From NCBI RefSeq assembly GCF_037975245.1, contig NC_092576.1, forward strand, positions 12,887,111 to 12,951,110: a DNA stretch of 64,000 nucleotides, written 5' to 3'. Of the stretch, positions 11,303-23,203 are shown piece after piece (position 1 is the stretch's first letter; every line of letters begins with the position of its first letter). Both the position numbers and the translations under genes were made by a program. Under the pieces are notes generated by a model. The model saw only the letters and a program-made list of their open reading frames with translations. It searched no databases and was not told the origin of the DNA. This stretch comes from Apostichopus japonicus (Eukaryota > Echinodermata > Holothuroidea > Aspidochirotida > Stichopodidae).

Positions 11303-12479
11303 GGCCTATACAGTATCCTCATGACGAGCATTCACAAACAGTGATGATGATGACTCATGCAGTAATACAACTTACTGCTATTTTGTGCTAGGATAAGTAT
11401 GATAAGGTTAGCATACGCTAGGTCCATTGGAAAAATAATGAATGATAGGCCTAGTTACAAAGCCTAGGCTCATCAAATCATGTATGTTACAAATACAATA
11501 GCATAGACACTGCGAAGTTCGAACACCTAAGCCTTAAAATACCCAAAAAACTATCTTCATTTTATTGACAGATATGTACGTACATACTTGCGCACGGGTC
11601 ATTTTGGAGAGGAAATAACTGTAGCTTCCTAGTTTTTAGTGATATTGGCTTTTGCTTGTAGGTTATCATGGTGAAATCGTGTATTTCTTAGGGGTGTCCG
11701 AACTTTGCAGTTTTCTGTACTTCGCAATACTGACAGTTACCTAGGGCAATACCCTGTAGTACTACTATGTACTAGTATTACCCTATACAGTTTTAGCCTA
11801 GCTTAGCAAATCTTTTTGTGTGATCCTGAAGCAAATGTTCTGCGAAATCTGCGTTGCTAACAGAAGTCAAATCGTGGACATGTTTGTAGAGTTCTTTCTC
11901 CATTTACCAGTTTACGTAGGAACGTAGAAGATAGATCTTCGTGGCATCTCTTCGTCGCTGTTGTTCCTTTGCACTGCTGTTTTTGTCAGGTCCATGCAAC
12001 AATGGCTTTCCTCCACTTGAACCTAGGGCCTACGCTCGTTCCAGGATAAGGTCGTTTTCCTTCGCCCGATTCTCCTTGCCCTGATCCCTTTTCCATGATT
12101 GTCACTATACTCTAGTCTAATCGAATGTATTTGTACGAAAATCGTACAGTATTCTTTACTCAAAAGGCACACAAACAACAAACTATCGCGTACGAAAATC
12201 CTTTGCGGTAAACAGTACAATAATCTGAAATGCTGTGTTATAACATTATGTGTGCATGGGTACAGGCTTATTGCGCATACGCTTGCCTGTGCTATTCACT
12301 GATCTAAATTTGCCACCGAGGTCACGTGAGTTTTCGGGGTCCCAGTAAACCTCGCTGAAACCTCGATAATGCCAGCGCCCTCAAAAAAAAAGTCTACGAG
12401 CGATATCGCCTTTAACTAAACTAAACCTTCACTGCATACTGCGGACAACCTGTACAATTAAAACAGATTGAGAATTTAC
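11303..12479. other. Possible 5' region or intron of minus-strand gene
   Basis: Contains an ATG-initiated 35-codon minus-strand frame starting near 11903 (begins MEKELYKHVHDLTS) without clear splice borders. Nothing else is supported. Confidence 0.25.
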
Positions 12480-12566
12480 CTGTTTCCATAATCCAGTTAC
12501 AGGAATGCTATGGAGACTTGTTCGTAGGTCTACAGGACAATGACGCTTTGACATCCTGTTGAACAT
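12480..12566 (-). CDS. Candidate first coding exon, 29 codons
   Basis: Minus-strand ATG at 12566, open for 29 codons to a good donor CAG|GTAAAT after 12480 (phase 0). The peptide begins MFNRMSKRHCPVDLRTSL. It could be the first coding exon of the gene whose 3' exons lie at 8935-9035 and 7985-8079, but the middle exons were not found and the link is inference. Confidence 0.3.
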
Positions 12567-14744
12567 ACCTTGTTACACCAACGTTGATAGTTTTCCAATA
12601 GAATCTAGACATAAACTGTTGTGTGGTTTATCTATGCCAAGATGAACACCTTCAAAGAGATAAGAAAATTCATGATCAAGGAGATATCATGTTCTTTTGC
12701 CCCCCACCCCCCCCCCAAAAAAAACACACACACAAATATATGGGCTGCAGAATTGGTAGTTCTAGCTGAAGTGCCTTAAAATTAAATTACAACTCTATAT
12801 CAGTGTTTGAAGTGGGATATTCCCATTATTGTACATATTGCATGGCCACTATTGGGGTTTATAGATATTTAAGAAGTTTTCTTCTGCAGTGAGGTTTGGC
12901 ATGTAGAGAATATGCCACACCTAAAAAAGTACTATCATAACTTGTTACGCACAGTATTACTTTTAGTACCACTTCCTCTAGAACGGTAGGCTAGGCTATA
13001 TGCTATAGTCCAGTAATTGCATTTTATAGTGTCCCATGCATGCAAACCAGACTATCTCTGTAAGCTTTAGTGATATGTTGTTAACTTCTTTGATAGGCAG
13101 GGCGATGAAAGGTGGAAATTTACCAGAATTTTCACAATTTTTTTTTTATGACAATTGGGTAAACTAAACGAAAAGAACTAGGCCCTAATAACTTTGTTCA
13201 TGCACTTACAACTTTGCTCAAGCATACAACTGATTATAATGTTGCATAAGCAATTGCTTGACTTTTGCGAATGAGTTTTTACAACTAACCAAACGTGGTA
13301 AAAGAATATCATGATTTATACACCAATCAGGCCTAGAGGCCTGGTTATAGTTTAACTGTGGAATGGCCGTTCGCCATTTAACAACCAAAAGCATAGTGTG
13401 TATCCTATATATAAGTTACAGACATTACCATACAGATGCCACTAGTCAGTATGAGCTGCCTCGATTTGGGCGAGTTGAGAAGCCATAGATAGCAAATCTT
13501 TCCTTCAATTTCGGTACGCAAGAGTTCCATTTTCAGCCAGTCTGAAAGACTGACTTTGTCTCCGTAATATCCTTCTCTGTTTTATTCTTGTAAACCCACT
13601 TGGATAGGTCTCATCTCTTAGAATATCGGCAACTTGTCTCACGTTTTCTGCTAGCTTTCCATTTTTAGTTGTCGCACGACTTTACTGCTAAATATACGGA
13701 AGCCGAAATGCGACAATTTGCTAATAATACGGATACTGCCAGAGTCCATTACTAATTAATTTTTTGCTACTCTAACGTACCTGCTATACGGCGGACATTG
13801 TGTTCAGGGGGACACAATTTACAACAAACTATATGACCGTCAAATAATGTCCCCCTTCGTGTAACCATAGCATATACTGTCTGGGGAGACAGTCTGCACC
13901 AACTGGCCTTGTACAATAGGTCCGGGGAGACCAAACGTACTGGTAAATCCAGTATACACTGTCCCTAGTGGGACTATGACAGTATTGACTGAATATTGGA
14001 TATTTGCGACAGTTTGTACTGCTACATCGGTCAAACTTTACCGGCTCAAGTTGCTAGATCGTGATGACAATTAGACCACTCGGACGTTTCTGGGACTGGC
14101 TGGAACGTTTCGAACTTGCCCGTGGAACGTTCTTTACGTTTGACATGAACACAGTATAGGCTTGTTCCTCATCATTATTGAATACAAATAAGGTAACAGT
14201 TTGTGTATGCTATGACCAATTAAATATAGACAATACAGCATGGGTTTGAGTCAGTGGCGTAACCATGAGGGATAGAGGAGGGGGTAGGTGGGGGAGGGCG
14301 ATCCCACAGTCAAATATCTTATCCTCTCAAATGACATTGGTCGGGCAACAGAATTGATTTGGACGAAAATTACAACATGCATTTGAAGGCTCAGTTAAGC
14401 CAGTTCGCGAATGACGTTAATCCGTAATCGACGGGACTTTTAATTTATACCAGCCAATTGCGTCTCAAATAAAATATTATCCTATTACTTCACTTTCTGT
14501 CATCGCTACGAGTCTCCCCATCCCCCCCCCCCTTCCGATCGTCACAAACGAGATAGAACGCCCTACGAGATAACCCGATACCATGATTGTTATGTCATGT
14601 ACGGAGGGCCAAGCGTTCCATAAATGTCGTAAAAAGAAAGTGAAGTGTCAAAGTTAAGATATATGTCAAAATAAAATAAAACTGCTAGCAAACTGCTTAT
14701 CTACTAGAGAACCTGTGTAAGAGAATATGTAAAGTAAGTTGGCC
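12567..14744. other. Intergenic, scattered repeat ends
   Basis: No gene seen. It includes C/A-rich simple sequence near 12700-12740, a lone hAT-like end (CAGTGGCGTAACCATGAG) near 14253 and a C-run near 14522. The minus-strand frame at 13840-14034 has no protein-like features. Confidence 0.4.
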
Positions 14745-14776
14745 TGGCGTTTCGATCCTAGCAGGGTCTTCTTCAG
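14745..14776 (-). ncRNA. Hammerhead-like core motif (candidate)
   Basis: On the minus strand the order is CTGAAGA (14776-14770), a 5-bp stem GACCC/GGATC with one mismatch closing a TGCTA loop, then GAAAC (to 14749). This has the form of the hammerhead ribozyme core CUGANGA - stem II - GAAA. The same word pattern occurs in 3' regions of several retroelement families. I cannot identify a convincing stem III or cleavage site, so self-cleavage is only a possibility. Confidence 0.25.
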
Positions 14777-14879
14777 AGGCTAAATGACAAGTAACGTACA
14801 GTAACAGAAGGGACAAAAACACGCACCGAATATAGACAGGTTAATGGGCATGGAGAACACAAAGAGATTAGATGTAATG

Positions 14880-15125
14880 GGATTAGTAGACAAGGGATTG
14901 AGAGAAGAATGAAAGAAACCAACAGGGGTAGAGGAGAGGTAGCAGATTAAACAGTAGAGGGACAGAGAGAGGATTAAGGGAAGGGGTAGGGAATAAACTA
15001 GAGAAGGACAAAGACAGAACGGTGTGGAGAAAAATGGGTGGAAGAGAGACAGGGGGGACAAGGGGAGATGGAAGGGTAGTGGGGACAAGGGGAGATGGAA
15101 GGGTAGGGGCGGGAGAAAAGTCAGT
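14880..15125. repeat. Purine-rich tract
   Basis: Plus strand is almost all A/G (agagg, gggaag, gggacaagg repeats, including a tandem 'ggggacaaggggagatgga' pair near 15050-15105). The Ser/Pro/Leu-rich minus-strand frames here are by-products. Confidence 0.65.
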
Positions 15126-15138
15126 CATGTTCTTCCTG

Positions 15139-15640
15139 AATGTTAATATATATGTGTCCAATTTGATATCAACATGTTACAACTCCATCATGAACATGTT
15201 CACTCGATACACAGAGAGAACACAGTTACTATATTGTAAATCTCACAGTTTTGTACCAAATTAAAAATTGGATCGTGCTATAAATCAGAAGAGCAGATTA
15301 CAATAAAAACTGCGGATAGATGTAATTCCAACAAATCCAGTTGTTGGGATTTGTTGGAATTAAGCATATTCTCAATTCTTATTGTAAACCCTAATAGCAC
15401 ATGCTACCGATTTATCATATGTATCGGCCCAATCCAGTTGTTACTGTCACGTGGTACAAAACTTTAAGATTGATAGTATTTAGGCTACTGTCATCTCTGT
15501 GTTAATCGGCTGACATATCATGCTTATGTTGAATTTGACAAGGTTGATGGACGTAATGACATATTGTATTTTTTTTCGACATGTTCATATGAATTGTAAC
15601 ATGTTGGTATCAAATTGGATAAATGTATCTATGTATAAAT
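15139..15640. repeat. Fold-back inverted repeat
   Basis: Left arm around 15156-15201 (ccaatttgatatcaacatgt...) matches the inverted right arm around 15579-15626 (acatgttggtatcaaattgg) over about 45 bp at roughly 85 percent identity. Between them sits a shorter hairpin at about 15330-15361 (attccaacaaatcc ... ggatttgttggaat). No coding capacity. It resembles a fold-back or miniature transposon. Confidence 0.55.
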
Positions 15641-16335
15641 TTACTTTGAGACTTGACTTTCCTTTTCGACATTTATGGAACGTTTGGCTCTCCGAAGTCA
15701 TGTGTATGTTTATAACTTTATACCATGATCGTTATATCAACCGTCAGATGTTAATCCGATGTGTTTACTTGGAACCTGAAACATCGATATCCTATACGTT
15801 ATTTCAATATCGCACGTGTGAACTCGCCCGGACTGATCAGTCGTAACTGCATAGGCCTAACCGAGATATTGTTTCTAACGACTAAACGGACTTACGACCG
15901 ATCAATGTATAAAACCGATGGACTATGGGCCTGAACAGACAGTTTTGTAGTGGCTGAATGAATGAATCGTAAGTTGTTGAAAATGAGCTTCATATACAAA
16001 TATGTGTAAGTCATAATATAGTAAATAATAGGCAATGAGTGAGATAGCAACTGCACTGTTGAAAAATGGTCCATACCAAAATGAGAACTTCAGATTAAAC
16101 AGTTGAAAAGGACGTAAAACTGATCCCAATTGTCGAAATCCCATCACTATACCATTTATGGGTTTTGAAGTTTATCGAAAATTCGATGGGGTGTCTGACT
16201 GACACTGACCGTATCGTTGACGAGTAGCGTGGGGAGGGGGTACAAAGCAGCAGTCGGAATTTAATGGCTTCAAAATCCATCCAGTTGGTATTTCAGCCAC
16301 TACCCCCCCCCCCACCACAACCATCAGGCTTTAGC
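15641..16335. other. Intergenic, nothing definite
   Basis: No gene, tRNA or further repeat supported beyond a short C-run near 16306. Confidence 0.4.
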
Positions 16336-16825
16336 TATATATGTCCCTGCTTGTACGCGAACCAGTGGCGTAACCAGACTTTTCCATCTGGGGGTGGGAG
16401 GGGGGGGTGGTTCGAGTTCTAGAGTTCGAATATGGGGTAAGTTTAGTAAGCGACCAATTCGGTCATTTAGGTACGTTTGCAATATGCCCCATTCCCAAAC
16501 ACTTGTAAGCAAGGTAACGGTACTGCTGTGAATGTTTCATTACCCAAATTGAACAGTTTATCCCTGAGCTCCGTCCGCTAAATTGTTGAAGGGATAGTCC
16601 AACTAAAAATATAAACTTATATTAATATATGTCCCTGCTTGTACGCGAACCAGTGGCGTAACCAGACTTTTCCATCTGGGGGTGGGAGGGGGGGTGGTTC
16701 GAGTTCGAGAGCTCGAATAGGGGGTAATTTCGCGAGCGACCAGTTCGGTCATACAGTTTATCCCTGAGCTCCGTCCGCTAAATTGTTGAAGGGATAGACC
16801 AACTAAAAATATAAACTTGATATGT
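16336..16825. repeat. Tandem duplication of a hAT-end-bearing block, about 290-bp offset
   Basis: The block starting 'tatgtccctgcttgtacgcg' at about 16336 recurs at about 16626. Both copies contain CAGTGGCGTAACCAGAC, a G-rich stretch, and a final segment 'cagtttatccctgagctccg'. The second copy lacks about 90 bp in the middle. The near identity implies a recent duplication. Confidence 0.8.
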
Positions 16826-17031
16826 TGTAGAGAAAGTCACTATACTTCATAACCATATGTGCTCTGTTCTCACACCGTACTATTAAAACAGTACGTAAAT
16901 TTATCGTTCAAACTTTGTCTTCAAGAGCCTATGAATTTCTTTACAAATGGATGATTCATTTTTTTGGCAAATTTTTTATTTGCCGAATCAAGTTTAGAAA
17001 TTAAATAAACAATGATATAGCCATGGGATTT

Positions 17032-18176
<1,145 letters not shown>

Positions 18177-19485
18177 TTATCCGCAGATTGCTTGTAGTAA
18201 AATATTAAGCTGAGCGCCCCCTATTGGACAAGACTGCGTTGATTGGCAAAGATAGTGATGCGTGTCACACGATAACGTATAAAATGGATAGGCAAGATCA
18301 AAGTAGGGCACAAACGTAATGTTGTACTTTGCACATAGTTTTTGTATCATTTGGTCCGCAAGACCAATTTTGATATTAGTCCTTTGTTCAAGATCCCCCC
18401 ATAGAAGATAATTATACGAATATGGAGGGGTTCCATTCCAAAGTAATTTTAAGTCAAACTTTTTTCGAAATCGATCAAACTTTGGAAACAGTAATTCAAT
18501 GTTTTTAATGTATTCCAACAGCGATACATCTCTTAAATCCCAATGTCCGGTATTGATAACCCACGTATCGTATCTGTCTCTCTCTTGAATCGTGTCGTAA
18601 CGTCCACTCTCTAGACCATTCAACATAAACCAGGAACGAAGTGAGGTCCTATTTTCCTTTGAACGTAATCCGTTCTATTGATATTGGCTTCTTCGTTGTA
18701 ATACACTCCTCTTCCGTCCGATATAAGCCCCCACCCATTATCACCAAAGTGTGGTTCGAGTACGGCAGCAGCTTGCCTCAAATGAGAATCTCCAATAAAA
18801 ACAACTTTGTTATTTTTGAAACAACTTTCCAGAGCTCTCGAGATATTGCATTCTTTACATAAGAAGTATCTCTCCGTCCATTTGTTGTCACCGTAAGTAA
18901 AAACGTAGGTCTTGTTCTCTTCGGTTGTAACCAGAGAAACATTTGGATAAAGATCAATGCTATTTCGCGGAACTGGTGTCCACTGGAATCTTCTCGTCAG
19001 TTTGTTTTCATTTGGTATAACGTGACTTACAGGTAATGCTATATGACATGTCTTGTTAGGAAAGCACAATGGACAGTTTAGTTCGGGCTCTTGTATAGCA
19101 TCCAGACCATACGCCGAAGACTTCCTATCGTAGATTAGTGTTAACGATATGTTATACGTACCCTCACTTTCCACATGTAGGGTTTCCAAGATATCGAGAT
19201 TTCTGTCAGTGTCCGAAACGATTGTTGCTAAAATAATATCACTTCCTCTGAGCTTTAGATCGAAATACGATGCATAGTCAGTGGCATTTAATCCTTCCTT
19301 GTATCGTGTGTGATGAAGACATTTGATTTCAGATGTTAAGTACCCACTGGCGTTAAACGTCATGTGCACGTTGTAGCATCGGTCACATCCACACATGTCT
19401 CTTCCAAGCAGGGTCCCAGTCGCTCCCATCGCCGTAGAGTGTACAGAGTTCCAGTCGACTCCTGAGGCGATCCTGGGAAGTGGTA
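18177..19485 (-). CDS. NXPE / PC-esterase family protein, one frame break
   Basis: Main (probably last) exon of an NXPE-like gene. The N-terminal part has LGRDMCGCDRCYNVHMTF and LRGSDIILATIVSDTDRN, typical of the neurexophilin-like half. The C-terminal part has VVFIGDSHLRQ, the GDS nucleophile block of PC-esterases, and later YDTWVINTGHWDLRD. The frame enters in phase 1 behind a pyrimidine-rich acceptor (ttttccttgtttcggtgcaaag), so a signal or membrane exon probably lies upstream. A one-base loss near 18655-18665 (an A run) shifts the frame after TDYVQ; the other frame resumes with SLRSWFMLNGLE and runs to a stop at 18177. The family is glycan-related and secretory; the enzyme activity of most members is unproven. 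Either a recent pseudogene or an assembly indel. Confidence 0.8.
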
Positions 19486-22400
19486 CTTTGCACCGAAACA
19501 AGGAAAACTCTCACAGTAGATATAGTAATAGCAGTATGGTAATCCTGTGACACACAATGTGATACTTGTATGGAAAAGAAGAAGAAAATATTCCACACTG
19601 TTAGTGGATTACCCCCATTTCAATATTTTTGAGAGAAGCTATTTCAATACGTTTAGTTGACGATACAAAAGTTTAGAAAATATTGCCCAGATCTCAACCG
19701 AGGTAGAATAGCAGCCGCATCGAAGTCATTGAAATTGATATATTCAAATGTGATCCTTTTCAACATAAAAACAGATATTATGTACCATTTACAATGCGCT
19801 CTCTTTCATCTTCAGTAGTTAAGTACCAAAGTGTCGACAATGAAACTAATCCTGTAACACAACCAGATCAGAAGACATTATTTAGTCGCTACTGGGATAT
19901 GAAGAAGTAAATTAAGATGCAGTCCATGACAATGTTGGATAATTCAGCTTAACTCATTTCATTGTGGAAAAGAAATTTGTGACGAAAGCAAACGGTTTTG
20001 TTCAAGTTTCGTATACTGGTCTGTCCTGCAGAGACTACTCACGTGCATACGTATGAATCACATGGACTGTACCATTATATTATAGGTAATAAGTATGTAT
20101 ATATATTAAGGCTATAACAGATACTACGTAATCATTTACATAGTTTGGAGAATTATTTGCCTTATTGTAAAACGTTGCCAATATTGCCTGCTTAAAATAT
20201 GTTGAAATATTTATTTCCATTTCTCCACTAAATCGACGTTTTGTAGATAAACAAAGTTATTTTCTCACTTTTTTTATTTATTTATCTGGAATTGTCGACT
20301 TATTAACGTTACATTTTAATTTCTTGTCTCAAAATTGTTGAATTCTTATCTCAAAAAGTTCCTCATTACAGTATCACACCAGAATTTCCACGACAAAAAG
20401 TCTCCGATTTTTCGAGAGGAAGCATGCCAATTTCGGCTTAAGATGGTCCATTCCATTTTATTTTCAATACCAAACCCCACCATATAAAGTATACTAGTTC
20501 CCAATGAAGCCGAACGTAATGCGAACGGAAGACTAAGAACATACTGTAAGACCTAAAATCTCAAATAAAATTGATGGCAATGTTGTGATCACTACATGCT
20601 CGAAAAACAACAACAGCCACAACAACTGTTAATGAAGTTAGTCATTATGAAGTTAAGCATAACTCTTGAATTCTTTGCATCAAAACGATACAACATTTTT
20701 CCGCATTGGGGGTGGGAAAACAATTAGGGTCTGGGGGCACTTATCTTGTTAGGGCTGGCTATAAAGGTTAGGGACAACTTCTCTATTAGGAAGTTGATTT
20801 AGATCAATAGGGAACAATATTTGGAATTGACAATTTTATAAAAAATTCCAAATATATGCAAATTATCATATGCAAATTATGTCGCAATTTAATTTTAATT
20901 GGAAAACACCAAAATACAATAAAATCACTACGGACTTCAAAATTGACTTCAAATTGTATGATAAAGGTTCTTCTGGGGCTGCTCTTTCAGATGATACCTT
21001 ATTTTCTGAAATCTGTTGAAAATTGACAGAGTTATGACTGATTTAATTTGTACAAATGTTGTTTACTTTTGTTTACTTTCTACAAATACAGCCTAACGTT
21101 GGCATAACGTTAGGCCTAGCCTAGCCATTTTTGTAAAAAACGCTATTAAACTTACAATTTCTGGGTCCTCAAAGGACCGAACCTTGATACTGGTTCGACC
21201 AGAAGGTCCTGGACCTCATCAAGGTATCTGACCAATCGTCCCACATCTTTAGGGCCTATTGGGCCGTAATTTGGGACGCTGTGTGCAGCCACGACCTATT
21301 TGAAAATATCTACTACGTGAAAGTCCATTGAAATGCACACTAAACATTCAGTGAAACAGTATTACGCAAGAACGGCGGTTGCTATCGACTTACAAAGAAT
21401 GTGAGGGCGCTATGTCATAACTATCAATTACAAAGAAGTGAGCGGCCTAAATATCTAAAATAGGGTAAAAAAAAACACATTCGTAGGTTGAAGCGTTCGG
21501 GAACGACATCTTTAACAAAAATGAACGGATTTGGACGATTTTGGTGTCAAATTACAGGAAATTTCAATGTTATTTGCATTTTTCTCAGAAGTCTCTATAG
21601 ATATATTCCTGAAATGCTCAGAATATGTTCAAAACATGTTAGGGTTTATACCAAATATAATGGGGGGGGTTTGTTCAACTTTTATTTTCTGTCACGATTT
21701 TGATGAAGCGAACATCGATTTTTAGCCAAATTACGTCATTTTCAGATTGACCTTTGACCTTTGAGCCCCACCCACTAAAAAAAAATCACAGTGACCCCCC
21801 TTTTTATTTGTTTTATACACAAACGTATGGTCTTAGCTACATTTCAATACCTAAATGAATGTTGTAGGATGTAAGATGGCTGAGTAATATTTTTTTTTAA
21901 ATTCAAAGATGAGTTGGGGCCTATATCGACCCCAATTCGCGTAATACCCAAGCATGAAAATTTTGCACATTTCGATTGCAATTTCAATGTATGAGATCCA
22001 CCATTTGATAATTTGTGATTTTGAAATGCCAAGTTAATACAAACATGGTCTAAAAGTTGAAAACAAGTGGAAAAGTCATGAAGAGAATGAAAATAAAGCG
22101 AATGAACTTGATATGAAACTTTTTCGTATTCTTGTAAGCATATGAATTTTTTCATTTAAGAATTAGTCTCAAAAATTATCAGGTTTCTTTTGACTAATCA
22201 AGGAACATGAAACATGAGGCCATTAATTTAAACAAAGTTTACATGTGTTCAATAGTTGATACCAAAACTGTTTAATTGATGTATTTCAGCCAGATGAGGT
22301 CTATCCCTGGCGGTCCTAGCCTATGCTTGAAACCCTCTGGGCCGCCCTCATGTCAGTTTCAAACATTCTACACATTTCCTGCATGCCCTCCCCAATCCCC

Positions 22401-22717
22401 CCCCCCCCCCCCGCCCTCCATTCCCCTTTTTACTTGGACGGTATCAAGGTCTGGCACAGTACCAGATTAGCTGTTTACAATGGGGTATCACATTTATTTT
22501 TAAGGAGGTCTGCCAATTCACCCGGTTTAGGCGTAGACTCTGAATTTCAAGATCTCCAGCCCTCATTGCTGCTCTGTTCAATCTCCCGTCTTTTAAGACC
22601 TACTTCCTTCCCTGATGTCGCTTGAAAAGATTACGCTACGGCGAAGATAGTTTTCAAAGCGGCAAGTGTTGCCGTTTATAGGTAGACTTCATTACTGCAA
22701 CATCAACGCTTGCTTAC
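19486..22717. other. Intergenic or intronic, no gene recognised
   Basis: Upstream of the NXPE-like exon, a short minus-strand frame from an ATG at 19598 begins with a hydrophobic run (MWNIFFFFSIQVSHCVS) that could be a signal exon, but it is not in frame with the main exon. The rest is AT-rich, with 'gcctaacgttaggcctagcc' motifs near 21090-21125, a C-run near 22400 and no credible exons. Confidence 0.35.
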
Positions 22718-23014
22718 CTGAGACAAATCGCCAAACTTTGACGAGCAGAAATTAGTTTTCGGAGCTGGCGTCACTTGTCTTTTGAGTTCATCTTGTTCTA
22801 GGTCCAAAATGTAGTTTAACTGGTCCTTGTTCATTCTAAAGTATTTGTAGATCTTGTCTTTGTGACTAGAAAGTTCTTTTACCAGAGTGTGGTACTCGCC
22901 AAGCTCCTGGCGCTTTTCATTTATTTCATGTACCCACAATCGAGGACATCTCTCACGATTCCGCCTCCCTAATTGATGGAGGAGCATATCTTCGTCCATT
23001 TCGTTGTCTGCCAT
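22718..23014 (-). CDS. First coding exon of a PIF/Harbinger-type transposase
   Basis: Minus-strand ATG at 23014, open for 99 codons to a strong donor CAG|GTAAGC after 22718 (phase 0). After an acidic start (MADNEMDEDM) the protein has RCPRLWVHEINEKRQ, EYHTLVKEL and YKYFRMNKDQLNYILDL. This order (RRFWVHP-like, then FH.L..EL, then F.YFRM....F..LL) is that of the N-terminal region of Harbinger/HARBI1-type DDE_Tnp_4 transposases. The catalytic exons are not found further down the minus strand in this window, so it is probably a truncated element. The Harbinger-like end at 23040-23200 lies directly upstream. Confidence 0.65.
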
Positions 23015-23039
23015 GTTTCTCACTTAATTAACTGAGTTG

Positions 23040-23203
23040 CATTGAAGTACAGACGTACGCGCGCATACAGGTTTCTACCTACAATACGCACTCCGTTTAA
23101 ATATCGCTGTAGTTTGACCTGTTCCCCGTTCCGATTTATAGCAGCGATTTTTTTTTTGGAACAGTTTCCGATCCGATATCGCTGTAGTGTGACCGGCCCT
23201 TTA
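23040..23203. mobile_element. One end of a Harbinger-like element
   Basis: Read on the minus strand, the end begins AGGGCCGGTCACACTACAGC next to TAA (a common PIF/Harbinger target trinucleotide). The word 'atatcgctgtagt.tgacc' is repeated about 75 bp inside. It lies about 185 bp upstream of the Harbinger-type start codon, as expected for a 5' end plus leader. The opposite end was not found. Confidence 0.45.

Noticed and set aside
11793-11903. 35-codon minus-strand frame MEKELYKHVHDLTS...
   Set aside because: Protein-like composition, but no splice donor before the stop and no recognised family; too short to call.
14780-15161. Ser/Pro/Leu-rich minus-strand frames of about 100 codons
   Set aside because: Opposite strand of a purine-rich tract; no start context or domain.
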